A stretch of 20,896 nt of DNA from an uncultured Clostridia bacterium (GTDB lineage Bacteria > Bacillota > Clostridia > Oscillospirales > Ruminococcaceae). The stretch lies in the NCBI GenBank assembly GCA_947588775.1, contig CANPZQ010000021.1, forward strand, positions 1 to 20,896, given 5' to 3'. Under the pieces are notes generated by a model. That model worked only from the letters and a program-made list of their open reading frames with translations, did no database searches and was not told where the DNA came from. Below are positions 7,616 to 14,948 of this stretch, one piece after another. Within the stretch, counting starts at the first letter, position 1. Each line of letters starts with the position of its first letter. The position numbers and the translations under genes are program-made.

Positions 7616-8716
7616 CTATGCCCCTTCGTCATCAAACATGTACTTTATAACCTCCGCGAGGCGGTCGCTCATAGGGGCGTCCTCGTCGGTCGTCGAAACC
7701 GCGTAGAGAATAAGCCAGTCGAATGCGTTTCTCGGGTCGAGAGGGGTCATTCCGCAGTCGTTTAACATCGCGTTGATTGAGTACCAGTGGTCCTCGACGC
7801 GCTGTTCGAGCGTAAGGGCGTCGTCGAAAAAGTCGTATTTGTCCTCAACCATGCCCTCGTTCTCGGTTACGACGTAGAGCAGCAGAAGAAGCTTCCTCGA
7901 AACGTCCTCCTTGCGGTTTCGGATATTTTTCAGGGACGTGGCGTTCGGCCAGTTTTTCTTTATAAGCTTCTGGATAAGCGTGTAGCTCCCGAAATTCTTC
8001 CCCGACGGCATATGCATCGAAAGATAGACGTCCATCACCGTTTCGGCGGAATAGGTTTCCTCCCGAACGGGGCCGCCGTCCGAAGGATTTATCAGTATAT
8101 TAAAAAATTTGTCAAAATAAAAGTACGCCCGCAGATGCATCTTCCCGAACTTGGAAAGGTTTGAGATATACATCGCGCGAAGCTGTTCCTGCGTTACGGC
8201 CTGAAGCGAGAGGAACTGGAGCTGCTGGGTGATTTGGCTGGTGACGTTCTTTGCGGGCTCTGCGTCCTGCCACGGAGGAAGCGAGGCGTAAAATTCCGAG
8301 GCCTCCGAATAGCTCATTCCGTGCCGAAGATGCCATGCAAAGACAAGCTCACGGCCGTCGCGGTACTGGATTCCGTAGTCGCCGCACATTCCGAGAAGAT
8401 GGTTAAGCGACGCCTCGTCGAGCCCGAGCGCGAACGCGATTTTGAACACGTCGCCGCGGCTCTGCGGAGGGTGTTTGTCCTCAATCCAGTTGCGGACCTT
8501 TCTCTGCGCCGAGGCGCGGCTCGACGACGAATCGGCGAAGAAATCCGTCAACCGAGAAAGAATATCGGGCGACGGGTAGACCTCCCGAAGAACGTCCCCG
8601 AACGTGCGAAGAACGATTCGCCCCTCGCGAAGGTATTTTGCGGCTATCGCGGGGGTCATTTTCCTGTGCAGGATTTTGTCGTATTCGGCCGCGGAGGCAA
8701 CCGTTAATTCCGGCAT
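7616..8716 (-). CDS. Uncharacterised 366-residue protein with XRE-like helical segment
   Basis: The ATG at 8716 is chosen for its GGGAGG site 9 bases upstream and because the strong promoter lies just beyond; a longer open frame would cross that promoter. I do not recognise the family. Residues about 65-110 (SRASAQRKVRNWI...PQSRGDVFKIAFALGLDEASLNHLLG) resemble an XRE/lambda-repressor-like helical bundle, where a helix-turn-helix is followed by an ALGL helix. The preceding segment (28-60, REGRIVLRTFGDVLREVY) is also helical. The rest (150-366) appears largely alpha-helical, with many charged residues, no signal peptide and no span, so it is probably cytoplasmic. It converges on the kinase operon and shares its terminator. 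A regulatory or phospho-target role with that operon is possible but rests on position alone. Confidence 0.75.
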   Translation of the reverse strand: MPELTVASAAEYDKILHRKMTPAIAAKYLREGRIVLRTFGDVLREVYPSPDILSRLTDFFADSSSSRASAQRKVRNWIEDKHPPQSRGDVFKIAFALGLDEASLNHLLGMCGDYGIQYRDGRELVFAWHLRHGMSYSEASEFYASLPPWQDAEPAKNVTSQITQQLQFLSLQAVTQEQLRAMYISNLSKFGKMHLRAYFYFDKFFNILINPSDGGPVREETYSAETVMDVYLSMHMPSGKNFGSYTLIQKLIKKNWPNATSLKNIRNRKEDVSRKLLLLLYVVTENEGMVEDKYDFFDDALTLEQRVEDHWYSINAMLNDCGMTPLDPRNAFDWLILYAVSTTDEDAPMSDRLAEVIKYMFDDEGA

Positions 8717-8749
8717 TGTGGCAGCCCTCCCGAAAAAGATTGGAAGTAT

Positions 8750-8778
8750 ATTATAGCACGGCGGGAGGGGGAATGCAA
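8750..8778 (-). promoter_or_regulatory. Sigma-A-type promoter with extended -10 for the 366-residue protein gene
   Basis: On the minus strand, TTGCAT (8778-8773), a 17-base spacer and a perfect TATAAT (8755-8750) preceded by TGC form an extended -10 promoter. The start of transcription would be near 8743, about 27 bases before the ATG at 8716, leaving a short leader with the GGGAGG site. Confidence 0.82.
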
Positions 8779-8842
8779 GGATTATAAGAAGATTTGCACA
8801 GAAGTTTGTGTTTTTTGTATAATTTTGTATTTGTTTACGATA

Positions 8843-8875
8843 AAAAGCCCTCCACGTCACCCGCAGAGGGCTTTT
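8843..8875 (-). terminator. Intrinsic terminator of the glutamine synthetase gene
   Basis: AAAAGCCCTC (8843-8852) and GAGGGCTTTT (8866-8875) form a 10-bp stem with a 13-base loop. It begins 12 bases after the glutamine synthetase stop in the minus direction and is followed by a further T on that strand. It separates this gene from the downstream promoter at 8750-8778. Confidence 0.88.
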
Positions 8876-8886
8876 CATATCCCAAA

Positions 8887-10971
8887 TCACTCCACCGCAA
8901 ACAGCATTCTCCCATACGTCGGGTAGGGCCAATACTTTTCCCCGACGAGCGTTTCGATTTCGTCGGCGACGGAGCGGAGGTGCTCCATCGCGGGGATTAT
9001 TACGTCGCGGTAGCGGTCGGCGGCGGGCTGGCCCTCGCCGAGGTTTACGGCGCAGAGCTCCTCTAACTTCTGCATTCTCTTATACATCTCCGTCGAAAGC
9101 GACGTAAGCCGCTTTATCATGTCGACCTCGAAGCCGCACTCGACGTCGGCGATGCTCCTTGCGCAGGAAACAGCCTCCGACATCTTCCGCACATACGTCG
9201 AAACGGCGGGAAGAATGTCCTTTTTCGCCATCTCAATCATCGTCTGCGCCTCGATTTTTATCACTTTGCAGTAATTTTCGATGAAGATGTGGTACCGCGA
9301 CTCGAGCTCGGCGCGGGAGTATACGCCCTGCCGCTCGAACAGCTTAACGTTCTTTTCGTCAAGAAGGTGCGGAAGCGCGTCGGGTGTCGTTTTAAGGTTC
9401 ATAAGTCCCCGGCGTTCGGCTTCCTTGACCCATTCCTTGCTGTAGCCGTCGCCGTTGAAGAGGATTCGCCGGTTTTCGGTGATGGTTCTTTTAATCAGCT
9501 CGTCGAGCGCGGTGTTGAAGTCCTCCGCGCCGGAAAGCTCGCGGTAGAATTCGTCCAGCTCGTCGGCCATAATCGTGTTCAGCACCGTCGTCGGCTTCGC
9601 GATAGACGAGCTTGAGCCGGGGCTGCGGAATTCAAACTTGTTCCCCGTAAACGCAAACGGCGACGTGCGGTTGCGGTCGGTCGTGTCGCGCGGAAAATGC
9701 GGCAAAACGTCTACGCCGATTTCAAGCTCGGAACGCTTAACGCCCTCGTACTCGCTTCCTTCAATAATTGAATTAAGTATATCGGTGAGCTCGTCGCCCA
9801 AAAACATCGAGATAATCGCGGGCGGGGCCTCGTTCGCGCCGAGGCGGTGGTCGTTTCCGGCGGAGGCGACGGAAATCCTCAATAAATCCTGATACTCGTT
9901 CACGCCCTTCATCACGGCGCAGAGCAAAAGCAGAAACTGCGCGTTTTCGCGGGGAGTTTTGCCGGGTTCAAAGAGATTCGCGCCCTCGGCGGTCGAAATC
10001 GACCAGTTGTCGTGCTTGCCGCTGCCGTTGATTCCTTCGAAGGGCTTTTCGTGTAGAAGGGCCTTGAAGCCGTGGCGGTGGGCGACCTTTCTCAAAAGCT
10101 CCATCGTGAGCTGGTTGTGGTCGGCGGCGATGTTTGCTGTCGAGAAAATCGGCGCAAGCTCGTGCTGCGCGGGTGCAACCTCGTTGTGCTCGGTTTTCGC
10201 CATAACTCCGAGCCGCCATAGCTCCTCGTCGAGGTCGCGCATGAACGACTTAACCTTCATTTTAAGCATTCCGTAGTAGTGGTCCTCAAGCTCCTGCCCC
10301 TTCGGCGGCCTTGCGCCGTAGAGCGTCCGTCCGGTGTAAATCAAATCCTTGCGGCGGGCGTACATGTCGCGGTCGATGAGAAAATACTCCTGCTCCGGCC
10401 CGCAGGTCGAGGTGACGCGCTTTGTGTCGTTCCCGAAGAGCTTTAAGATTCTCTTTGCGGAGCGGTTGAGGGCCTCCATCGAGCGAAGGAGCGGGGTTTT
10501 TGTGTCGAGGGCTTCGCCGGAGTAGGCGCAGAACGCCGTAGGGATGCAGAGGGTGTTTTCCTTGATAAAGGCGTATGAGGTCGGGTCCCAGGCGGTATAG
10601 CCGCGCGCCTCAAATGTCGCCCGAAGCCCGCCCGACGGGAAGCTTGAACCGTCGGTTTCGCCCTTTATTAGCTCTTTTCCCTTAAATTCCATAATCGGCT
10701 TGCCGTCCGCAACGCCGTTCAGGAAGCTGTCGTGCTTTTCGGCGGTTATGCCGGTGAGCGGCTGGAACCAGTGCGTAAAGTGTGTCGCGCCCTTTTCAAC
10801 CGCCCAGTCGCGCATTGCCGCCGCGACCTTGTTCGCGACCGACAAATCGAGCGGCTTCCCCGCGTCGATGGTCCTCTTGAGGGCCTCATAAGCGTCGACC
10901 GGAAGCCTCTCGCGCATAACCCCGTCGCTGAAAACAGCCGACCCGAACGCGTCTAAAATGATGTTTGACAT
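8887..10971 (-). CDS. glnN: Type III glutamine synthetase
   Basis: The protein has 694 residues, typical of the GSIII family (about 700) and much longer than GSI (about 450). It makes glutamine from glutamate, ammonia and ATP in the cytoplasm. The ATG at 10971 follows GGAGG by 7 bases; an upstream in-frame extension would run into the promoter. Visible signatures are FPSGGLRATFEARGY (111-125), the active-site Glu-rich GPEQEYFLID (181-190), EHNEVAPAQHELAP (241-254) with metal-binding Glu/His, and INGSGKHDNWS (294-304), a hallmark of glutamine synthetases in GSIII form. The long C-terminal helical region (about 560-694) is also characteristic. It stands alone, with its own promoter and terminator. 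No PII gene, ammonium transporter or other nitrogen gene is adjacent. The leader is about 24 bases, too short for a glutamine riboswitch. Confidence 0.96.
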   Translation of the reverse strand: MSNIILDAFGSAVFSDGVMRERLPVDAYEALKRTIDAGKPLDLSVANKVAAAMRDWAVEKGATHFTHWFQPLTGITAEKHDSFLNGVADGKPIMEFKGKELIKGETDGSSFPSGGLRATFEARGYTAWDPTSYAFIKENTLCIPTAFCAYSGEALDTKTPLLRSMEALNRSAKRILKLFGNDTKRVTSTCGPEQEYFLIDRDMYARRKDLIYTGRTLYGARPPKGQELEDHYYGMLKMKVKSFMRDLDEELWRLGVMAKTEHNEVAPAQHELAPIFSTANIAADHNQLTMELLRKVAHRHGFKALLHEKPFEGINGSGKHDNWSISTAEGANLFEPGKTPRENAQFLLLLCAVMKGVNEYQDLLRISVASAGNDHRLGANEAPPAIISMFLGDELTDILNSIIEGSEYEGVKRSELEIGVDVLPHFPRDTTDRNRTSPFAFTGNKFEFRSPGSSSSIAKPTTVLNTIMADELDEFYRELSGAEDFNTALDELIKRTITENRRILFNGDGYSKEWVKEAERRGLMNLKTTPDALPHLLDEKNVKLFERQGVYSRAELESRYHIFIENYCKVIKIEAQTMIEMAKKDILPAVSTYVRKMSEAVSCARSIADVECGFEVDMIKRLTSLSTEMYKRMQKLEELCAVNLGEGQPAADRYRDVIIPAMEHLRSVADEIETLVGEKYWPYPTYGRMLFAVE

Positions 10972-11001
10972 AGCTGTCCTCCGATAAAAAGTGATAATTA
11001 G

Positions 11002-11030
11002 AGTATAGTACACTTTTCGGAGAATGTCAA
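11002..11030 (-). promoter_or_regulatory. Near-consensus sigma-A promoter for glutamine synthetase
   Basis: On the minus strand, a perfect TTGACA (11030-11025), a spacer of exactly 17 bases (11024-11008) and TATACT (11007-11002) form a strong vegetative promoter. Transcription should begin near 10995, giving a leader of about 24 bases that carries GGAGG. No obvious inverted repeat overlaps it. Confidence 0.88.
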
Positions 11031-11105
11031 CGGGGGAAGAGGCGGGTTTATTTCCGCATATATCAAAATATCAGATTTATGACAAGCGAACCTGCCTCCG
11101 CCTGT

Positions 11106-11558
11106 TTACCGCACCCCTACAACCCCCATCCCCCAATAAACGACCCCGTAAATCATGCTTGCGACCGTGCCGTAGAGTATCACCGGGCCGGCTATTGCGA
11201 ATACCTTCGCGCCGACGCCGAGGACCCAGCCTTCGGTTCGGTACTCGATGGCGGGGGAAACGACCGCGTTCGCGAAGCCGGTTATCGGGACGAGGGTTCC
11301 CGCGCCGCCATGCTTCGCGACCTTCGGGTAGAGGCCGACCGCCGTTAAAATCGCCGAGCACATTACCAGCGTTACCGACGTATACGCCGCCGCCTCGTCG
11401 CGGGCGAGCCCGGCCGCTCCGAACATCTCCAGAAGCCCCTGCCCCGCAAGGCAAATCAGCCCGCCGATGACAAACGCCTTCGGGATATTCCTCCATGACT
11501 TCGACGGCGCGCTCGCCTCTTTGGCCATCTCGCCGTACTGCGTATTCGACATTTTCAC
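11106..11558 (-). CDS. spoVAC: Stage V sporulation protein AC (SpoVAC)
   Basis: The protein has 150 residues, the usual SpoVAC length. The start is taken as GTG at 11558, which follows AAAGGAG by 8 bases; the ATG two codons later is too far from that site. The family belongs to the SpoVA complex of the spore inner membrane, which moves dipicolinic acid into the forespore and releases it in germination. Recognisable blocks are AFVIGGLICLAGQG (28-41), the conserved PITGFANAVVSPAIE and EGWVLGVGAKVF, and a final hydrophobic AGPVILYGTVASMIYGVVY; three to four membrane segments are evident. In most spore formers spoVAC is followed by spoVAD and spoVAE, but here the next gene is glutamine synthetase, so it is an orphan copy. 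No convincing sigma-G promoter was found. Confidence 0.9.
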   Translation of the reverse strand: MKMSNTQYGEMAKEASAPSKSWRNIPKAFVIGGLICLAGQGLLEMFGAAGLARDEAAAYTSVTLVMCSAILTAVGLYPKVAKHGGAGTLVPITGFANAVVSPAIEYRTEGWVLGVGAKVFAIAGPVILYGTVASMIYGVVYWGMGVVGVR

Positions 11559-11638
11559 AAAAACCGCTCCTTTCAGGCTTTTTGACTATTTTTCCCGCCC
11601 GGCGCGGTTATATTCTTTTTTGATGACAAAAAACAGCG

Positions 11639-11691
11639 CGTATAAGACAAAATTCGGGCTACAATTTGTAATTTACAGCCTTGTTTATACG
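11639..11691. repeat. Imperfect 53-base inverted repeat upstream of spoVAC
   Basis: CGTATAA (11639-11645) and ACAA (11647-11650) pair with TTGT (11681-11684) and TTATACG (11685-11691), with one bulged G. Inside, GGCT (11657-11660) pairs with AGCC (11677-11680). The A/T-rich centre reads ACAATTTGTAATTTAC. It lies in the spacer between the spoVAC start and the terminator of the ribosomal operon, about 80 bases before spoVAC. It could be an operator, a leader hairpin or a chance palindrome; nothing is seen that decides between them. The remainder of the 11559-11712 spacer shows no open reading frame I would support. Confidence 0.5.
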
Positions 11692-11712
11692 TTTTGTAAT
11701 GCATTTATCCCG

Positions 11713-11743
11713 AAAAATCCCCACCGCTTTCGGGGCGATGGGG
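11713..11743 (-). terminator. Intrinsic terminator of the spc-alpha operon
   Basis: On the minus strand, CCCCATCGC (11743-11735) pairs with GCGGTGGGG (11727-11719), nine base pairs with one G-U, around a CCCGAAA loop. ATTTTT (11718-11713) follows. It lies 27 bases past the L17 stop and should end the ribosomal operon transcript. Confidence 0.88.
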
Positions 11744-11769
11744 AAATTTTTTATGCTCAGTGTTAAAGC

Positions 11770-12111
11770 TCAAACCAGCTCGATGATTGCCATTTCGGCG
11801 GCGTCGCCGCGCCTCGGGCCAATCTTTACGACTCTGGTATAGCCGCCCTTGCGGTCGGCGTACTTCGGAGCAATCTCGTCGGAAAGCTTCTTTGCGACGC
11901 TCTCCTTCGTTACATAGGCAAAAATCTGACGCTTAGAGTGCAGGTCGCCCGCCTTAGCGAGGGTAACCATCTTCTCCGCCATAGCGGATACTTCCTTGGC
12001 TCTCGTAACGGTCGTTTCGATTCTACCGTTCTCAAAAAGGAAGGTTACCATCGCGCGGAGCATCGCCCTGCGCTGGTCGGTAGTCCTGCCCAGTTTTCTT
12101 GAACCGGCCAT
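11770..12111 (-). CDS. rplQ: 50S ribosomal protein L17
   Basis: A protein of 113 residues, the usual bacterial L17 length, starting MAGSRKLGRTTDQRRAMLR, the conserved L17 N-terminus, and ending with the family-typical RRGDAAEMAIIELV. It is a structural protein of the large ribosomal subunit near the exit tunnel. The ATG at 12111 follows AAGGAG. It is the last gene of the operon, 20 bases after rpoA, and is followed directly by the intrinsic terminator. Confidence 0.97.
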   Translation of the reverse strand: MAGSRKLGRTTDQRRAMLRAMVTFLFENGRIETTVTRAKEVSAMAEKMVTLAKAGDLHSKRQIFAYVTKESVAKKLSDEIAPKYADRKGGYTRVVKIGPRRGDAAEMAIIELV

Positions 12112-12131
12112 TTAAATTCAACTCCTTACTT

Positions 12132-13088
12132 TTAATCCTCTTCCGAGCTCATCTCATAGCCAAGGGAGCGAAGCTTCTCCTTGACCTCGTCGAATGATTT
12201 CTTGCCGAGGTTGCGGACTTTCATCATCTCTTCCTCGGATTTCTCAAGCAAATCGTTGACAGTGTTGATTCCCGCCCTCTTCAGGCAGTTGAACGACCTA
12301 ACCGACAAGTCAAGTTCCTCAATGGTCATCTCAAGGACCTTTTCCTTAGACTTGTTGTCCTTTTCCGCAAGAATCTTGTCTACGCCGGTATCCTCGGAAA
12401 GGTTGACGAACAGGTTAAGATGCTCGTTGAGGAGTTTGGCTGCCATGGAAACGGCTTCCTTCGCGGAGATAACTCCGTCCGTCCACACCTCAAGCGTGAG
12501 CTTGTCGTAATCGGTTATCTGTCCTACACGGGTGTTCTCGACGGTATAGTTTACCTTAAGAACAGGGGTGTATATACTGTCAACCGCGATAACGCCTATC
12601 GGAGCGTTGGTCATAAGCGACTTGTTCTTTTCGGCGGAAACATATCCGCGGCCGCGGTCCAAAACAATCTCCATGTAAAGCTTCGCGTCTGAGTCAAGGG
12701 TCGCGATATGCATACTCGGGACTAAAATCTCGACCTCCGAATCGGTCTTGATGTCGCCCGCCGTGACCTCGCATTCGCCCTCGGCTTCGATGTATACCGT
12801 TTTCGGGCCGTCGCAGAAGAGCTTCGCGGTAAGTCCCTTAAGATTCAGGACTATTTCGCTGACGTCCTCCTTAACGCCGGGAACGGTTGATAATTCATGG
12901 TGTACGCCGTCGATTTTTATAGAGGTGACGGCAACGCCGGGGAGAGATGAAAGCAATACACGCCTCAGACTGTTGCCGATAGTCGTACCGTATCCTCTCT
13001 CAAGGGGCTCCAGAACAAACTTGCCGTAGGTTCCGTTGCTTTTAAGCTCGACAATATCTATATCGGGCTTTTCAATTTTTTCAAGCAT
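12132..13088 (-). CDS. rpoA: DNA-directed RNA polymerase subunit alpha
   Basis: The protein has 318 residues, the normal length. It forms the dimeric scaffold of RNA polymerase and contacts UP elements and activators. The ATG at 13088 is chosen because GGAGG lies 7 bases upstream and the protein then starts MLEKIEKPDIDIVE, as usual; a TTG two codons earlier is too close to that site. The N-terminal domain shows LEPLERGYGTTIGNSLRRVLLSS cut by short variants (from about residue 27). A charged linker near 235-245 leads to the C-terminal domain with IEELDLSVRSFNCLKRAGI and VRNLGKKSFDEVKEKL (about 250-310), its helix-hairpin-helix DNA-contact region. It lies between S4 and L17, the canonical alpha-operon position. 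Confidence 0.98.
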   Translation of the reverse strand: MLEKIEKPDIDIVELKSNGTYGKFVLEPLERGYGTTIGNSLRRVLLSSLPGVAVTSIKIDGVHHELSTVPGVKEDVSEIVLNLKGLTAKLFCDGPKTVYIEAEGECEVTAGDIKTDSEVEILVPSMHIATLDSDAKLYMEIVLDRGRGYVSAEKNKSLMTNAPIGVIAVDSIYTPVLKVNYTVENTRVGQITDYDKLTLEVWTDGVISAKEAVSMAAKLLNEHLNLFVNLSEDTGVDKILAEKDNKSKEKVLEMTIEELDLSVRSFNCLKRAGINTVNDLLEKSEEEMMKVRNLGKKSFDEVKEKLRSLGYEMSSEED

Positions 13089-13156
13089 CTGCAAGCCTCC
13101 ATTTCTTTAGCGGCAGCCTTATATCAGCCATTTTACCGCGCTTCTGCGCAGAAAAA

Positions 13157-13214
13157 CCGCGAAATAAGGCGCACTCCCGTTTTTCGCGGCGTCCGGGCTT
13201 CCCGAAGAAGCCCG
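13157..13214 (-). other. Hairpin-rich rpsD-rpoA spacer
   Basis: The 156-base gap between rpsD and rpoA is large for this operon. It holds a perfect 8-bp stem CGGGCTTC/GAAGCCCG with a 5-base loop (13194-13214), a perfect 8-bp stem CCGCGAAA/TTTCGCGG with a 17-base loop (13157-13189) and, just beyond, a 12-base palindrome TTCTGCGCAGAA (13142-13153). None is followed by a U-run, so they are not simple terminators. They could be RNA processing sites, an attenuator or a protein-binding leader for rpoA. Confidence 0.6.
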
Positions 13215-13244
13215 AATACCGACCTTGCGAATGACAGCTCCGTA

Positions 13245-13841
13245 TTATTTGGAGTAAAGCTCGACGATAAGGTGCTCCTCGACCTCGTAGTCAAGGTCCT
13301 CCTTAACGGGAAGCCTTACAACGCTTGCGGTGAGGTTTTCCTTGTTTACATCAAGCCATGTGGGGATAAGTCTGCCGTTGGTGGCCTCGACAATCTCCTG
13401 GAACTTGACGCTCTTTTTGGAACCGTCGCGGAGCGAGATAACGTCGCCGACCTTTACGCGGAACGACGGGATGTCGACGCGCTTGCCGTTTACATTGAAA
13501 TGGCCGTGGGAAACAAGCTGTCTTGCCTCGCGCCTTGTCATCGAAAGGCCCATTCTGAAAACGACGTTGTCAAGACGCTGCTCCAAAAGGGTGAGAAGGT
13601 TCGCACCGGCCTGGCCCTCAATCTTCTCGGCTCTTTCATAGATGTGCCTGAACTGCTTTTCCTGAACGCCGTAGATGAACTTGAGCTTCTGCTTTTCCTT
13701 GAGCTGCATCTTATAGTCGGATTCTTTCCTTCTGAAGTTGGCGGCGGAATTTCTCTTTGTTTCCTTGCCAACGCCCATAACCATAGGGCTGATGCCTAAA
13801 GACTTGCATTTTTTGAGAATAGGTTCTCTGCTTACTGCCAT
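13245..13841 (-). CDS. rpsD: 30S ribosomal protein S4, zinc-free form
   Basis: A primary 16S rRNA binder of 198 residues. The S4 RNA-binding domain is clear from about 86 on (LEQRLDNVVFRMGLSMTRREARQLVSHGHFNVNGKRV). The N-terminus (MAVSREPILKKCKSLGIS) lacks the four-Cys zinc cluster of the C-plus form, so this is the C-minus type found in several Clostridia. A good ribosome site (GGAGGAAAATACC on the minus strand) precedes the ATG at 13841. It lies between S11 and rpoA. In E. coli S4 represses the alpha operon; in Bacillus it autoregulates its own separate gene, so its role here is uncertain. The 95-base gap before it carries two short hairpins. Confidence 0.97.
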   Translation of the reverse strand: MAVSREPILKKCKSLGISPMVMGVGKETKRNSAANFRRKESDYKMQLKEKQKLKFIYGVQEKQFRHIYERAEKIEGQAGANLLTLLEQRLDNVVFRMGLSMTRREARQLVSHGHFNVNGKRVDIPSFRVKVGDVISLRDGSKKSVKFQEIVEATNGRLIPTWLDVNKENLTASVVRLPVKEDLDYEVEEHLIVELYSK

Positions 13842-13875
13842 AGTGGTATTTTCCTCCGTTTTTTAATTTGAATAT

Positions 13876-13925
13876 CGGGTCATTAAAACTTTACGCACCC
13901 GACGCCGAGTAAACTTAAAACTCGG
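13876..13925 (-). other. Two short hairpins in the rpsK-rpsD spacer
   Basis: CGGGT (13876-13880) pairs with ACCCG (13897-13901), and CCGAGT (13905-13910) pairs with ACTCGG (13920-13925). Both lie in the 95-base gap before rpsD. Neither has a following U-run. They may be processing or regulatory structures; the evidence is only the base pairing. Confidence 0.4.
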
Positions 13926-13936
13926 TTTCGGCAGAG

Positions 13937-14341
13937 TTAAACTCTGCGGCGTTTGGGCGGGCGGCAGCCGTTATGGGGAATCGGGGTGACGTCCTTTATA
14001 AGTCTTACCTCCAACTCCTCGGACTGAAGCGCTCTGATGGCGGCTTCGCGTCCCTGGCCGGGGCCGTTTACATATACCTCAACGACCTTAAGGCCGTGCT
14101 CCTTAGCGGCGCGCGCCGCGGTTTCGGCGGCGGACTGGGCCGCGAACGGAGTGGATTTCTTGGAGCCGCGGAAGCCGAGGCCGCCTGCGGACGCCCATGA
14201 AATCGCGTTGCCCTGCATGTCGGTGATGGTAACGATGGTGTTGTTGAACGAGGACTGGATATGAACCTGTCCCTGTTCGATGTTCTTTCTTTCTCTGCGG
14301 CGGCGGATAACCGTCTTTTTCGCTGATTTCTGCTGAGCCAT
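13937..14341 (-). CDS. rpsK: 30S ribosomal protein S11
   Basis: A protein of 134 residues, close to the usual 129-131. It starts MAQQKSAKKTVIRRRRERKN, continues with HIQSSFNNTIVTITDMQGN and GLGFRGSKKSTPFAAQ, and ends DVTPIPHNGCRPPKRRRV, the invariant S11 C-terminus. It sits on the platform of the small subunit near the mRNA exit. The ATG at 14341 follows GGAGGG by 8 bases and lies 16 bases after rpsM. The order S13-S11-S4-alpha-L17 is standard. Confidence 0.98.
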   Translation of the reverse strand: MAQQKSAKKTVIRRRRERKNIEQGQVHIQSSFNNTIVTITDMQGNAISWASAGGLGFRGSKKSTPFAAQSAAETAARAAKEHGLKVVEVYVNGPGQGREAAIRALQSEELEVRLIKDVTPIPHNGCRPPKRRRV

Positions 14342-14357
14342 GGTTTATATCCCTCCT

Positions 14358-14726
14358 TTACTTCTTCTTGTTCGCGATGGTCTTTGCCGGACCCTTGCGG
14401 GTTCTCGCGTTGGTCTTTGTTCTCTGACCTCTTACCGGCAGTCCTCTGCGGTGACGTGTTCCGCGGTAGCAGCCGACTTCGATGAGCCGCTTGATGTTGA
14501 GCTGAACCTCGCGCCTCTTATCGCCCTCGACGATGAGGTGATGGTCGATATATTCGCGGAGCTTAGCTACGTCCTCCTCGGACATGTCCTTTACCCTGAC
14601 GTCGGGGTCGACGCCGGTTTCCTTGCAGATTTTGGTAGCGGTCGGCTGGCCGATACCGTAGATATAGGTCAGAGCGACTTCGATTCTTTTATCTCTCGGC
14701 AGGTCGATACTTGCTATACGAGCCAT
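14358..14726 (-). CDS. rpsM: 30S ribosomal protein S13
   Basis: A protein of 122 residues, normal for S13. It begins MARIASIDLPRDKRIEVALTY, has the helix-hairpin-helix GIGQPTATKIC (25-35), and carries the signature GTRHRRGLPVRGQRTKTNART followed by a basic tail ending ANKKK. It lies at the head of the small subunit and contacts the 50S subunit and P-site tRNA. The ATG at 14726 follows GGAGG and lies 26 bases after rpmJ. Confidence 0.98.
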   Translation of the reverse strand: MARIASIDLPRDKRIEVALTYIYGIGQPTATKICKETGVDPDVRVKDMSEEDVAKLREYIDHHLIVEGDKRREVQLNIKRLIEVGCYRGTRHRRGLPVRGQRTKTNARTRKGPAKTIANKKK

Positions 14727-14752
14727 GCTTTAATGCACCTCCATTACGATTT

Positions 14753-14866
14753 TTAACCCTGACGCTGCTTGTGCTTGGGATTTTCGCAGATGACCATTAC
14801 GCGGCCCTTGCGTCTTATAACCTTGCACTTTTCGCACATCGGTTTAACTGAAGGTCTTACTTTCAT
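14753..14866 (-). CDS. rpmJ: 50S ribosomal protein L36, zinc-binding form
   Basis: A 37-residue protein read from ATG 14866, which follows GGAGG: it starts MKVRPSVKPMCEKCKVIRRK and ends ENPKHKQRQG. Cys11, Cys14, Cys27 and His32 form the zinc-ribbon ligands of the zinc-containing L36 type. It is a small 23S rRNA-binding protein of the large subunit. It lies in its normal place between infA and rpsM. The 82-base spacer after infA shows nothing else of note. Confidence 0.97.
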   Translation of the reverse strand: MKVRPSVKPMCEKCKVIRRKGRVMVICENPKHKQRQG

Positions 14867-14948
14867 TGAAATACCTCCTCGGTTTTCGCGAAGGCTTAAA
14901 AATCCCCCGCGGCTTTTGTGTTTATTGCTTTCGGGAAAGGGTAAAGGC

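Noticed and set aside
10972..10995. Glutamine riboswitch upstream of glutamine synthetase
   Set aside because: The predicted leader is only about 24 bases, too short for the glnA or downstream-peptide motif.
11040..11098. Inverted repeat AGGCGGGTT/AACCTGCCT as a spoVAC terminator
   Set aside because: One mismatch, a loop of about 40 bases, no U-run, and it lies beside the glutamine synthetase promoter; not enough for a terminator call.
11559..11712. Sigma-G promoter for spoVAC
   Set aside because: Partial matches to the -35 and -10 elements were found but none with both elements and proper spacing.
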